Numbered from the stretch's first letter, positions 1-7,595 are shown. The stretch is DNA of 64,000 bases from Nitrospirota bacterium (GCA_040754395.1 JBFMCL010000005.1:1-64000), one strand, 5' to 3'. The notes: a model not told the origin generated them from the sequence alone. A program made the numbers and translations.

Positions 1-249
1 AATCTCGGAGCGATGGCTGACATTGTGAAAGATGAGGTTACCGGGCTTTTATTCACTCCAATGAGTACGAGTGAACTTGCTGAAAAGGTCAGATGGCTCT
101 GGAATCATCCTGAAGAGTGCAAGAGAATGGGACAGAATGCAAGGAAGGAATACGAAGAGAAGTACACCCCGGAGAAGAATTATGAGCTGCTGATGAGGAT
201 TTATAAAAAAGTGATCGAACAGAAAAAGAGTCATAGAAAGATCAATTGA
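1..249 (+). CDS. Glycosyltransferase family 4, C-terminal fragment (5' end outside window)
   Basis: The frame is open from the first base and ends at a TGA at 247-249, so only the last 82 residues are visible. They read NLGAMADIVKDEVTGLLF, then a helical tail. This matches the C-terminal part of GT-B glycosyltransferases of family 4, where an acidic residue and a V-x-D-x-x-T-G-L-L motif contact the nucleotide sugar. The protein probably transfers a sugar in surface polysaccharide synthesis, which agrees with the second glycosyltransferase at 865. Donor and acceptor cannot be told from this piece. Confidence 0.75.
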   Translation, partial: NLGAMADIVKDEVTGLLFTPMSTSELAEKVRWLWNHPEECKRMGQNARKEYEEKYTPEKNYELLMRIYKKVIEQKKSHRKIN

Positions 250-254
250 GAAAA

Positions 255-566
255 ATGGAGCAGAATATCTTGTTTGAAACAGATACGCCCTTGGGAGTTC
301 AGGTGCGGGTGACTGACAAATACTGGGAATACATTGTTACCATAAAGCACAGGCCTATGAAAGGGAAGGAAGAGCTTGTAAGGGAGATATTGGCTTGCCC
401 TGATGAGATAAGAAGAAGTAAAATGGATAAAGAGGTTCATCTTTATTACAAGTTCACAGATAAGTTGTACTGTGTGGTATGTAAACATGCAGGTGATACG
501 GGATATATTATTACTTCTTATCCGACGGATAAGGTAAAGGAGGGAGAAGTTATATGGACAAAATAA
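255..566 (+). CDS. DUF4258/RelE-like small protein (putative toxin-like partner)
   Basis: A 103-residue protein starting at ATG 255; a TTG at 246 is in frame but poorer. The central motif is a repeated beta-strand pattern with RPMKGKEELVREILACPDEIRRS and a C-terminal YIITSYPTD followed by EGE-IW. This arrangement is typical of small DUF4258/BrnT-like nuclease-fold proteins. Its last codons overlap the next gene (554), a DUF2283-type protein, and the two are often paired. A toxin-like role is inferred from fold resemblance only; no catalytic residue can be assigned with certainty. Confidence 0.55.
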   Translation: MEQNILFETDTPLGVQVRVTDKYWEYIVTIKHRPMKGKEELVREILACPDEIRRSKMDKEVHLYYKFTDKLYCVVCKHAGDTGYIITSYPTDKVKEGEVIWTK

Positions 567-766
567 AAGTCTATTACAATAAAGAGGCAGATACCGTTGA
601 TATATGGTTTGGTAATCCGGATGATGAATTTGTTTCGGAAGAGGCAGGGGAAGGAATCATACTCAAAAAGAACAAGGACGGCATTGTTATCGGTATTGAA
701 AAATTATATATCAGCAGGCTCTATGAGTCCAATAAGCCGTCGTCTGTGGAAGTTCTTGTTTCTTGA
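554..766 (+). CDS. DUF2283 family protein
   Basis: 70 residues, ATG at 554 preceded by GGAGAAG and overlapping the previous gene by 13 bases, so the pair is translationally coupled. The sequence runs YYNKEADTVDIWFG, then EEAGEGIILKKNKDGIVIGIEKLYIS. That is the hallmark of DUF2283 proteins (a short beta-rich domain ending with D-G-x-I-V-G-I-E). Function in the family is unproven. Pairing with a DUF4258-like gene suggests an antitoxin or accessory partner. Confidence 0.7.
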   Translation: MDKIKVYYNKEADTVDIWFGNPDDEFVSEEAGEGIILKKNKDGIVIGIEKLYISRLYESNKPSSVEVLVS

Positions 767-864
767 TGTCTTTTGGAGTTTTCACAAGCAATCTTCACTA
801 AATTAAGGCTTACCGGAAAGCGGGAATGACAGACTCCCTCAGTGCCTTTTTCAACTGATTCCAT

Positions 865-1938
865 ATGAAGATTTCAATCATCGGATCCCGCGGAATCCCT
901 GCCAGATACGGAGGATTTGAAACCTTTGCAGAAGTGCTGGCACAGGGTTTGACGGAATATGGCCATGAGGTTATTGTCTATTCCCTTCCCGAGTTTCAGA
1001 ACATTCCTTTTTCACACCAGAAGATACAACGGGTCTTCATAAATGCTTCAGGAATACCCGCCCTCGAAAAAGTCTCCATGAGCAGTTTTTCCATATTCCG
1101 TAGCGTATTCAGGGAGAAGAGCGATGCGATTATTTTTCTTGGAGTTTCCGGAGGGCTGATTATGTGGCTCCCCAAAATATTTGGCATGCGAACACTTGTG
1201 AATGTTGATGGCCTTGAATGGAAACGTTCACGCTGGGGAGGATTTATCAAGTTTGCATTGAAATCACTCGAACGTTTGGCAGTCAAATCGGCTGATGTCG
1301 TGGTTGCTGACGCTGTTGCAATCGGGGAGTATGTACTATCAGAGTACAAGAGGGGGTATGAATTTATCCCCTATGGGGTAGATGCATGCAGGTATCAGCC
1401 AGGGGATTGGCAGCAGGTGAAAAATCAATATCGGCTTGAAAAGAACAGTTACTATCTTGTTGTTGGTCGGCATGTGCCGGAAAACAATTTTGATATCAGC
1501 ATCCAGGGTTTTTTGCAATCTGAAAGCAACAAAAAACTGATAATCGTGAGCAACCTCAGGGAGATGGAGAAATCTCCGTCAGAAAAAGTGCTATTCACAG
1601 GTCCCATTTATGATCGTCCAGTACTTTATGCACTAAGAGAAAATGCGTATGCCTATATCCATGGTCATAGTGTTGGAGGAACAAACCCCTCGCTTCTTGA
1701 GGCAATTTCGAGTAAGAACATCGTCCTGGCATATGATGTGCCATATAACCGGGAAGTTTTGAGTGAATACGGATACTTTTATAAAGATAAGAATGATTTG
1801 AAAAAGTTGATTGGCTTTATTGAAAAAGATTTCAAAGAAGCCGATAAAGATAAAATTCTTAGCTACTATGAGAAAATCTTGAAAGAAAAATACAATTGGG
1901 ATCTTGTGATCAGGAAATATGAATCCTTGCTACACTAA
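865..1938 (+). CDS. Glycosyltransferase with N-terminal DUF1972 domain
   Basis: 357 residues. The N-terminus (IIGSRGIPARYGGFETFAE) is the signature of the DUF1972 domain found in rhamnosyltransferases such as streptococcal Cps2T. The C-terminal half is a GT-B family 4 donor domain with the HGHSVGGTNPSLLEA motif, whose Glu sits in the usual nucleotide-sugar pocket. It probably adds a sugar, perhaps rhamnose, to a lipid-linked oligosaccharide at the cytoplasmic face. The neighbouring GT fragment (1-249), the WecG remnant (2790) and the sugar transferase at 6978 fit a polysaccharide locus disrupted by mobile modules. ATG 865 has only a weak ribosome site. Confidence 0.85.
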   Translation: MKISIIGSRGIPARYGGFETFAEVLAQGLTEYGHEVIVYSLPEFQNIPFSHQKIQRVFINASGIPALEKVSMSSFSIFRSVFREKSDAIIFLGVSGGLIMWLPKIFGMRTLVNVDGLEWKRSRWGGFIKFALKSLERLAVKSADVVVADAVAIGEYVLSEYKRGYEFIPYGVDACRYQPGDWQQVKNQYRLEKNSYYLVVGRHVPENNFDISIQGFLQSESNKKLIIVSNLREMEKSPSEKVLFTGPIYDRPVLYALRENAYAYIHGHSVGGTNPSLLEAISSKNIVLAYDVPYNREVLSEYGYFYKDKNDLKKLIGFIEKDFKEADKDKILSYYEKILKEKYNWDLVIRKYESLLH

Positions 1939-1983
1939 CCCTCAATAATTTACACCTCCAAGGTGAAAGTCGAGTCTCTAATA

Positions 1984-2011
1984 AAACTTGCACTTACGAC
2001 GTGCAAATATT
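1984..2011. repeat. RAYT-associated hairpin repeat, solitary copy A
   Basis: A 28-bp sequence identical to 4973-5000. Its 23-bp core (TTGCAC, seven-base loop TTACGAC, GTGCAA, then ATAT) also recurs at 5660-5682. The arms TTGCAC/GTGCAA form a 6-bp hairpin. This copy lies about 3 kb from the transposase gene that the other two copies flank, so it looks like a dispersed product of that enzyme. Confidence 0.8.
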
Positions 2012-2043
2012 ACATTGCAAGACGGGGACTAGGGAGTGGGAAC

Positions 2044-2076
2044 TTGACACGTGAATAAAGTTTAACTATAGTTAAA
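2044..2076 (+). promoter_or_regulatory. Sigma-70 promoter with perfect palindromic operator for the AbrB/PIN module
   Basis: TTGACA at 2044-2049, a 17-base spacer, and TATAGT at 2067-2072. The -10 box lies inside a perfect 16-bp palindrome, TTTAACTATAGTTAAA (2061-2076). The downstream gene encodes an AbrB/MazE-type DNA-binding antitoxin. A symmetric site over the -10 element is what autorepression of a toxin-antitoxin operon would need. Binding is inferred. Confidence 0.75.
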
Positions 2077-2103
2077 AGTAGGAAAATAAAAAGGAGTATA
2101 ACT

Positions 2104-2361
2104 ATGCAGTATCTATTAAAAGTGTCGCCAAAAGGTCAGGTCACTTTACCCAAGAAGCTCAGGGAGGGGCTTGGAGTCAAGGACATGATCGAAATCAAGG
2201 TTAAGGATTATGAAGGCATTTTGAAAAAGCCTCAAAAGGCTACGGAAGAGCTCGCAGGCTGTTTTAAAAAATATGCGGTAAAAAAGAAAATTCCTCTGGA
2301 GAAGGCTGTTGAAAAAGCAATAAGGCTGACTGCCCGTGAAATTGCCCAAAAAAATAATTGA
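2104..2361 (+). CDS. AbrB/MazE/SpoVT-type antitoxin
   Basis: 85 residues with a clear AGGAG site 7 bases upstream of ATG 2104. Residues 7-35 (VSPKGQVTLPKKLREGLGVKD) form the swapped-hairpin AbrB DNA-binding domain. The charged C-terminal tail would wrap the cognate toxin. It overlaps the PIN-domain toxin gene by 26 bases, so it is the antitoxin of a VapBC-like module and probable autorepressor at the palindrome 2061-2076. Confidence 0.85.
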   Translation: MQYLLKVSPKGQVTLPKKLREGLGVKDMIEIKVKDYEGILKKPQKATEELAGCFKKYAVKKKIPLEKAVEKAIRLTAREIAQKNN

Positions 2362-2749
2362 TACGAATATCATCCTGAGGTTTCTCCTCGCAGACGACGA
2401 GAAACAGTTTTTGAAGGCGAAGGCGTTTATCCAGAAGCTTGAATACGGCGAAGACGAAGTGCTTCTTCCTGAGATTGTTTTTGCAGAAGTAGTGTGGGTC
2501 CTGCACAAGGTCTATGATATACCGCGGGAGGAAATTTCTGAACAATTTACGAAATTGCTCCATTACAATGGGATAAAAACAATTATCAACAAGGAGGGTT
2601 TTATAGAAAGTCTCAGGATATATCCTGTTCATTCGATGGATATTCAGGATATTTTTCTTGCTGTGCTTGCCAAAACAAAAGAATGCACGGTCATAACATT
2701 CGATAAGACAGACTTCAGGAAATTTGGGATCGATTTCAGAGAGCCGTAA
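2336..2749 (+). CDS. PIN-domain toxin (VapC-like)
   Basis: 137 residues from GTG 2336 (a TTG at 2342 is also possible). The four acidic positions of a PIN ribonuclease are visible: Asp in IIDTNIILRF, Glu in PEIVFAEVVW, Asp in HSMDIQDIFLA and Asp in VITFDKTDF. PIN toxins are Mg-dependent RNases that cleave tRNA or rRNA when freed from antitoxin. The start lies inside the antitoxin gene, as usual for such coupled modules. Confidence 0.85.
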   Translation: MKLPKKIIDTNIILRFLLADDEKQFLKAKAFIQKLEYGEDEVLLPEIVFAEVVWVLHKVYDIPREEISEQFTKLLHYNGIKTIINKEGFIESLRIYPVHSMDIQDIFLAVLAKTKECTVITFDKTDFRKFGIDFREP

Positions 2750-2789
2750 CATCTTCCGACTGCCATAACCCAGAACCTAATAAGCCCAG

Positions 2790-2915
2790 GTGAAGCCGAT
2801 AAATGATTCCGGGGCTCATATCCTTTTTATTTGCCTCAGCGCACCGAAACAGGAAAAATGGATGGCGGCACACACACACAAAGGAAGGATTAAGGCTGTT
2901 CAGCTTCAACACCGG
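2790..2915 (+). pseudogene. Remnant of a WecG/TagA/CpsF-family glycosyltransferase
   Basis: In one frame from GTG 2790 the translation contains INDSGAHILFICLSAPKQEKWMAAH followed by KGRIKAV. This is the family's signature segment (I-N-x-S-x-A-D-I-L-x-V-x-L-G-x-P-K-Q-E-x-W). Everything before and after it is missing: full-length members have about 240 residues, here fewer than 45 match. There is no good start or ribosome site. The gene was evidently deleted when the neighbouring modules entered. Confidence 0.6.
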
Positions 2916-3101
2916 GAAAAAGATATAGCGTATAGCTCATGGCTGATAGCTCAGAAGGAACAGGAAAAGTGAATTGATAAAAGGCAAAAGGCAAGTGAGA
3001 TAAAAAAAGGGAGATGGTGTGATAGTTTTTTTGCATATTGACTTCCTCACTACGTGCAATTTTACTTGCACAGGAGAGAAAGCTGATTAAAAGCTGTATG
3101 A

Positions 3102-3107
3102 TATAAT
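3102..3107 (+). promoter_or_regulatory. Probable -10 element (TATAAT) of the HEPN/nucleotidyltransferase operon
   Basis: A perfect TATAAT 15 bases before the HEPN start codon at 3123, followed by an AAAAGGAAT ribosome site. No convincing -35 box is seen at 16-18 bases upstream. Confidence 0.4.
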
Positions 3108-3122
3108 GTACCTAAAAGGAAT

Positions 3123-3518
3123 ATGGCAGAATTTGACGTTAATAAAACTGTAAAATATTGGTTTGAGGGAGCACAGTATGATCTGAGTGTGGCAAATGCT
3201 ATGTTAAAAACCAGGAAGTATCCATACGCGCTTTTTATGGGGCATCTGGCCCTGGAAAAACTCCTTAAGGCTTTTGTGGTAAAAAATACAAAAGCACATG
3301 CACCCTTTAGCCACTCACTTCCCTTGTTGGCGGAGAAGTCCGGCAAGAAGTTCCCTGAGCAGATAATGGTAAAGCTGCGCGAGTTCATGGAGTTTCATTT
3401 TGAAGGGCGTTATCCCGATGCGACAAAGGCATTCTACAAGAAATGTACAAAAACATATACCACTGCACAGGTAAAGGAGATCAGGAAGATATTTCGATGG
3501 ATAAAAGAGAAGTTATAA
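3123..3518 (+). CDS. HEPN-domain protein
   Basis: 131 residues. The helical pattern KTVKYWFEGAQYDLSVANAML, then YPYALFMGHLALEKLLKAF and the basic C-terminus is the HEPN domain (PF05168 type). Such proteins pair with minimal nucleotidyltransferases; in HepT/MntA-like systems the HEPN protein is an RNase held in check by the partner. A clear R-x4-6-H RNase motif is not obvious here, so activity is uncertain. It overlaps the next gene by 22 bases. Confidence 0.8.
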   Translation: MAEFDVNKTVKYWFEGAQYDLSVANAMLKTRKYPYALFMGHLALEKLLKAFVVKNTKAHAPFSHSLPLLAEKSGKKFPEQIMVKLREFMEFHFEGRYPDATKAFYKKCTKTYTTAQVKEIRKIFRWIKEKL

Positions 3519-3817
3519 GAACGATCAGGAAATTCGGAAAAGCACTGAGAAAGCATGGAATTCCTGTAGACTATATTGTTCTTTATGGTTCTCACGCATC
3601 AGGAAAAGCTGGTCCCGACAGCGATATTGATGTCGCTGTGATCTCGGGGCATTTCGGCAAAGACAAAGTTGATGAGGGAATGGCTCTTTTCAGAATTGCC
3701 GGGACAATAAATAGTCGACTTGAACCGGTTCCCATATCCGATCAATCATATCAACAGGATATGTGGATTCCTTTAATCTATGAGATAAGAAAGACAGGGA
3801 TTGAAGTAAAAATATAG
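3497..3817 (+). CDS. Minimal nucleotidyltransferase (MNT) partner of HEPN
   Basis: I chose ATG 3497 (MDKREVIRT) rather than the upstream in-frame start at 3443, because it places the gene at a normal overlap with the HEPN gene. Residues about 28-47 carry GSHASGKAGPDSDIDVAV, the GS-x(n)-DxD motif of the DNA polymerase beta-like fold. MntA-type proteins AMPylate and silence their HEPN partner. The 106-residue length is usual. This is the third two-gene toxin-like module in about 3.5 kb. Confidence 0.8.
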   Translation: MDKREVIRTIRKFGKALRKHGIPVDYIVLYGSHASGKAGPDSDIDVAVISGHFGKDKVDEGMALFRIAGTINSRLEPVPISDQSYQQDMWIPLIYEIRKTGIEVKI

Positions 3818-4021
3818 TCGCACAGGATAGTTGCTGACACTTTGTAGCTGCAGCAGCTTGGAAAAACTTTCACCTGCATGTCCCTCGTCCCTGAATTCTT
3901 TCTGAGAACATTCATTCAATGGATAAGGCAGTGACCCCAGAACCTGCACCTGCGCGCTGTAAGTACAGTCGCCAAGATACTTGCATGTAAAAAATGGTGA
4001 AGTGTGTGCTGGGGGGTATAG

Positions 4022-4053
4022 TTGACTTAGCTAATGACTTAGTCTAATATAAT
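4022..4053 (+). promoter_or_regulatory. Promoter with direct-repeat operator; probable leaderless start
   Basis: TTGACT at 4022-4027 and TAATAT at 4045-4050 (17-base spacer), with TATAAT overlapping at 4048-4053. An 8-bp direct repeat TGACTTAG occurs at 4023-4030 and 4035-4042, one helical turn apart, which suits cooperative binding by the Phd/YefM-type antitoxin encoded downstream. The ATG at 4057 lies about where transcription should start, and no ribosome site is present, so the mRNA is probably leaderless. Confidence 0.6.
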
Positions 4054-4056
4054 TTT

Positions 4057-4290
4057 ATGGCAATTGTCAACATACATGAAGCAAAGACCCACTTATCCCG
4101 AATTCTAAGCCGCGTGCAAAGCGGTGAGGAGATTATTATTGCAAAAGCCGGCAAACCGATTGCCCGGCTTGTCTCCGTGGAAAAAAAGCTTCCAAGAAGG
4201 ACCCCGGGAACTGCGAAAGGAAGACTGACAATAAAGAAGAGTTTTTTTGAACCTCTGCCTGATGCGATGCTCCATGAGTTCGAAAATTGA
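4057..4290 (+). CDS. Phd/YefM-family antitoxin
   Basis: 77 residues. MAIVNIHEAKTHLSRILSRV and SGEEIIIAKAGKPIARLV are the canonical N-terminal DNA-binding fold of Phd/YefM antitoxins, followed by a C-terminal toxin-binding tail. The stop codon overlaps the PIN toxin start (TTGA). It should neutralise the toxin and repress its own promoter at the TGACTTAG repeats. Confidence 0.88.
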   Translation: MAIVNIHEAKTHLSRILSRVQSGEEIIIAKAGKPIARLVSVEKKLPRRTPGTAKGRLTIKKSFFEPLPDAMLHEFEN

Positions 4291-4676
4291 GAGTGCTGTT
4301 AGATACCCATATCTTTCTCTGGTGGATAACAGACGATTCCCGGTTGATTGCCAATGTTCGTGATATCATTGCCGACGGGACGAATGATTTATTCTTAAGC
4401 GTTGCGAGCTGCTGGGAGATTGCCATAAAAGCGCAGCTTGGAAGCATTGATCTCCCGGATAAGCCGGATAAGTTTATCGCTGAACAATTGTCTTTAAATG
4501 CAATCATGAGTCTTCCAATTCTTGCAAATCATGCGCTGAATGTCTTCAATATCCCTTCTCTTCACAGAGACCCTTTTGACCGGCTCATTATTTCTCAGGC
4601 GATAACCGAAAAATTGCCCATTGTTACCTCTGATCCTGTATTCAGACAATACGGGATTGAAACGGTCTGGAAATAG
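4287..4676 (+). CDS. PIN-domain toxin (VapC-like), second module
   Basis: 129 residues starting with TTG at 4287, overlapping the antitoxin stop. PIN residues are visible: LLDTHIFLWW (Asp), SVASCWEIAIKAQLG (Glu), HRDPFDRLIISQA (Asp) and TSDPVFRQYG (Asp). This is the PIN subclass that pairs with Phd-type antitoxins. It is expected to be an endoribonuclease. Confidence 0.87.
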   Translation: MRVLLDTHIFLWWITDDSRLIANVRDIIADGTNDLFLSVASCWEIAIKAQLGSIDLPDKPDKFIAEQLSLNAIMSLPILANHALNVFNIPSLHRDPFDRLIISQAITEKLPIVTSDPVFRQYGIETVWK

Positions 4677-4777
4677 TACGTCTGCTAACTCCTCATGAAA
4701 GTATTCATGACACATTATTATGACCAATTTTCTTCTCCCTCTGCAGGCTCATCCAGCTGATAAAAAGATACCCCTAA

Positions 4778-4962
4778 CCCATATTATTCATACAATTGGG
4801 AAAAACGTCTGAGGACAGAGTATTTGCGCGGATTCTTTTGCAGATAGTCAAATACACTATGTGAACATAAAGAGGCAAAAGCCTTGCAGGAAGGAACGAC
4901 CGAGAATGAGAAAAAAATACTCTGTCCTCAGGATAATCAGAAAAATTCATGAATAATAAGGG
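4778..4962. mobile_element. 185-bp MITE-like element, copy 1
   Basis: Nearly identical in length and sequence to 23058-23242, with a partial copy at 31141-31204. The ends are inverted: left CCCATATTATTCAT, right (reverse complement) CCCTTATTATTCATGAA. Inside them a second inverted pair, CTGAGGACAGAGTATTT and AAATACTCTGTCCTCAG, follows. There is no transposase gene, only short non-conserved reading frames, so it is a non-autonomous element or structured repeat. Flanking target duplications are not clear. Confidence 0.8.
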
Positions 4963-4972
4963 CTGATCTAAG

Positions 4973-5000
4973 AAACTTGCACTTACGACGTGCAAATATT
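4973..5000. repeat. RAYT-flanking hairpin repeat, copy B
   Basis: Identical over 28 bp to 1984-2011. It ends 11 bases before the transposase ATG at 5012 and forms the hairpin TTGCAC/GTGCAA with loop TTACGAC. Confidence 0.85.
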
Positions 5001-5011
5001 GAGAATAACTT

Positions 5012-5659
5012 ATGCGCAAACAACCTCTAAATACGGGGAATAGTTATCATATATTCACGAAAAGTATAGCCGGGTATAAAATTTTTCGGACGAAAAAAGA
5101 TTATAAGCGCATGACTGATCTTTTAAAATTCTACCGGTATAAAAAGCCACCTTCCAGATTCTCAACATATATTCAACTAAAAGATAAGAAACAATTTTTC
5201 AAAAAGTATATTGAAGAAAGAGAGCATATCGTGGGAATCAATGCCTATTGTTTGATGCCAACGCATATTCATCTTATTCTCACGCAACTGGATGAAAACG
5301 GTGTGTCTGTATTTATGAAGAACATTCTGGATAGCTATACAAGGTACTTTAATATCAGAACAAAAAGAAAGGGGCCGCTCTGGCAGAGCAGGTTTAAGAA
5401 TGTCATGGTTGAAAATGATGAGCAAATGCTGCATCTCACAAGATACCTTCATCTTAATCCAACGAGCGGGGGGCTTGTTGAAAGACCAGAGGAATGGCCG
5501 TATTCTTCGTATGCTGAGTTTATTGGTATCGAGAAAGAAAGAACATGTAACAGAGATATGTTGCACGATATTCTTCCTAACGACTATAAGATATTTGTCG
5601 AAGAGAGGGTAGAATATCAGAAAGAAATAGCTATCCTGAAAGACCTTTGCCTTGAATAA
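5012..5659 (+). CDS. REP-associated tyrosine transposase (Y1/IS200-like, RAYT)
   Basis: 215 residues. The HUH motif lies in LMPTHIHLIL (His85 and His87) and the nucleophilic tyrosine is Tyr109 or Tyr112 in SYTRYFN, followed by GPLWQSRFKN. These enzymes nick single-stranded DNA at hairpins. The gene sits exactly between two copies of the same hairpin repeat (4973-5000 and 5660-5682), and its stop codon directly abuts the second copy. This is the arrangement expected of a RAYT with its own target hairpins. All catalytic residues appear intact. Confidence 0.9.
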   Translation: MRKQPLNTGNSYHIFTKSIAGYKIFRTKKDYKRMTDLLKFYRYKKPPSRFSTYIQLKDKKQFFKKYIEEREHIVGINAYCLMPTHIHLILTQLDENGVSVFMKNILDSYTRYFNIRTKRKGPLWQSRFKNVMVENDEQMLHLTRYLHLNPTSGGLVERPEEWPYSSYAEFIGIEKERTCNRDMLHDILPNDYKIFVEERVEYQKEIAILKDLCLE

Positions 5660-5682
5660 TTGCACTTACGACGTGCAAATAT
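5660..5682. repeat. RAYT-flanking hairpin repeat, copy C
   Basis: 23 bp identical to the core of copies A and B in the same orientation, starting at the base after the transposase stop codon. Confidence 0.85.
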
Positions 5683-5823
5683 AGGCTGTTCAGCTTTATT
5701 GACAGAAAAAGTGCGTCAGGCTCCGAAGTGGTGCAAGCGAGCAATTTCTATAAGCGTCATAACCGACAAAACGCTGAAACTACTGTCTCAATAAACTTAA
5801 AACGCGATAGTACGCTAACCCCA

Positions 5824-6978
5824 ATGCACCCCAAAAACACGGCCAGCGAATCGCTCTTCCTGCAGCTGGTGTTTCCTTCCCCAATTAGGGAACCTTTGGA
5901 AGTGCAGATGACGAACTTTCAGGAGCTGAAAGCGTTATGCCTGCACCACAACCTTTTCCCCCTCGTCTATACTCGCGTGGAGAAATACGGCCGTCTTTTT
6001 TCCCCGGAAAAGGCGGTCAATGATTTTCTGGAGGAATCGAAAGGGTTATACCTGAAGGGAGTTGCCCTGTCCGCACAGCAGGAAGCTGTAGAGAATGAAA
6101 TAGTCAACCTGCTGACACAAAGACAGATTCCGTCTGTGGTGATAAAGGGGAACAGGCTTGCCAACGAGATATATGACGATCCGAACTGCAGGACGTCATC
6201 TGATATCGATATCCTGATCCGCAGGCAGGACGCGGTAATGGCTGACAGCATCCTCAGGGAACACGGATATATCGCAGAGGCGGATATCCCGCTGATCTAC
6301 TGTCTGGCACGCATCCATCACGCAATCTACTTTCACCCCCAAAACAGCCTGCTTGTTGAAATGCATTGGGGATTTGGCGTTCCATACTTTTTCAGACTGG
6401 ATGCGACGGAAATCTGGAGAGAGGTCAGTATTCCCGATATGGGAGAGGCGAAACTTTCCCCTGAAATGCTCATGTGCATGCTCCTGATTCACCATCACGC
6501 CCATTCATTCAGGGAACTCAAGATTCTTGTTGACATCATATGGACGATGGGGAAATATGAGGATGTGATCGACTGGCATTCTTTCTTCCGGGGAATCAGG
6601 AAAGCGGGGCTTATCAGGACAACCCATATTACACTGAAGCAGATGCGGAGTGTATGGGGAACGGCTATTGATCAGGTAAAAGCTGCGGGGATACTCGAGC
6701 AGGAAATCGGTACTGCCGGAAGCAGAATTCCTTCACTGCTCCTCTCATATTTCCGGATGAATATCGATAAAGACAGGGAAAATAATCTGTATAAGGATAA
6801 ACTTGTTGCGCGGTTTGCGCTGGATCATTGGTCAACCATCCTGCTCTCCTATTTCAGGACATTGTTTCCGATGCCCGAGGCGATCAGGGAACTTTACCGG
6901 GACAGGAGGACCTGGTCGCTTCCGTTCAACTATCTGAGATTCATACGCTGGCGCGTAAAGGAGTGGGTTAAAGGGTAA
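5824..6978 (+). CDS. Nucleotidyltransferase family protein (PF14907-like)
   Basis: I chose ATG 5824 (MHPKNTASES); the frame is open to GTG 5728 but that extra sequence is low-quality and adjoins the repeat. The 384-residue protein contains IPSVVIKGNRLANEIYDDP and RTSSDIDILIR, the K-G and D-x-D signature of the uncharacterised nucleotidyltransferase family. A His-rich segment, LIHHHAHSFRELKILVD, follows. Such proteins occur both in polysaccharide loci and in HprK/PqqD peptide systems; here the next gene is a sugar-phosphate transferase. The substrate is unknown. Confidence 0.75.
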   Translation: MHPKNTASESLFLQLVFPSPIREPLEVQMTNFQELKALCLHHNLFPLVYTRVEKYGRLFSPEKAVNDFLEESKGLYLKGVALSAQQEAVENEIVNLLTQRQIPSVVIKGNRLANEIYDDPNCRTSSDIDILIRRQDAVMADSILREHGYIAEADIPLIYCLARIHHAIYFHPQNSLLVEMHWGFGVPYFFRLDATEIWREVSIPDMGEAKLSPEMLMCMLLIHHHAHSFRELKILVDIIWTMGKYEDVIDWHSFFRGIRKAGLIRTTHITLKQMRSVWGTAIDQVKAAGILEQEIGTAGSRIPSLLLSYFRMNIDKDRENNLYKDKLVARFALDHWSTILLSYFRTLFPMPEAIRELYRDRRTWSLPFNYLRFIRWRVKEWVKG

Positions 6979-7583
6979 TGCTGAAACGCCTTTTCGACAT
7001 GTGTCTGTCAGGGTTCGGGATCCTGATTTCCTCTCCTTTGTGGCTTCTCATCAGTATTCTGATAATCCTTGAGGATGGTCTGCCGATTTTCTACGGTCAG
7101 GAGCGGGTGGGGAAAAACGGGAGGATCTTCAGGGCGATGAAATTCCGTTCCATGATAAAGGATGCCGAGAAGGATACGGGACCGGTGCAGGCAACGGAGA
7201 ATGATCCGAGAATAACGAAAATCGGCAGGATACTGAGAAGTACCGCGATGGACGAACTGCCGCAGTTATGGAATATCTTCATAGGAGATATGAGTTTTGT
7301 CGGGCCACGATCGCTGAGGCCGAAGGAGAAAGAGGTTCACGGCAGCTCCGACGAAGTGGATATCGAAAAGGTGCCCGGATACCGCGAACGGTTGAAGGTC
7401 AGGCCCGGTCTTACGGGCATTGCACAGATTTATCTGCCGACTGACGCCCTCAGAAAGGAAAAGTTCAAGTACGACCTGCATTATATCGAGAACCAGTCCT
7501 TTCTCCTGGATCTGAAGCTTATTCTCCTTTCCTTCTGGATTACGTTCAGGGGGAAATGGCAGAGCCGGGAAAAGAAGATATAG
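6978..7583 (+). CDS. Initiating sugar-phosphate transferase (monotopic PGT)
   Basis: 201 residues with an N-terminal re-entrant membrane helix (ISSPLWLLISILIILEDG). The catalytic-core motifs are QERVGKNGRIFRAMKFRSM, TAMDELPQLWNIFIGDMSFVGPR (the essential Asp-Glu pair) and RPGLTGIAQI. This minimal phosphoglycosyl transferase moves a sugar 1-phosphate onto undecaprenyl phosphate, the first step of exopolysaccharide or O-antigen assembly. Its ATG overlaps the stop of the preceding gene by one base, so the two are co-translated. Confidence 0.92.
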   Translation: MLKRLFDMCLSGFGILISSPLWLLISILIILEDGLPIFYGQERVGKNGRIFRAMKFRSMIKDAEKDTGPVQATENDPRITKIGRILRSTAMDELPQLWNIFIGDMSFVGPRSLRPKEKEVHGSSDEVDIEKVPGYRERLKVRPGLTGIAQIYLPTDALRKEKFKYDLHYIENQSFLLDLKLILLSFWITFRGKWQSREKKI

Positions 7584-7595
7584 AATTATCCACAA

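Noticed and set aside
3038-3073. GTGCAA...TTGCAC hairpin near the HEPN gene, reminiscent of the RAYT repeat
   Set aside because: The arms are in the opposite order and the loop differs, so it is not a copy of the repeat.
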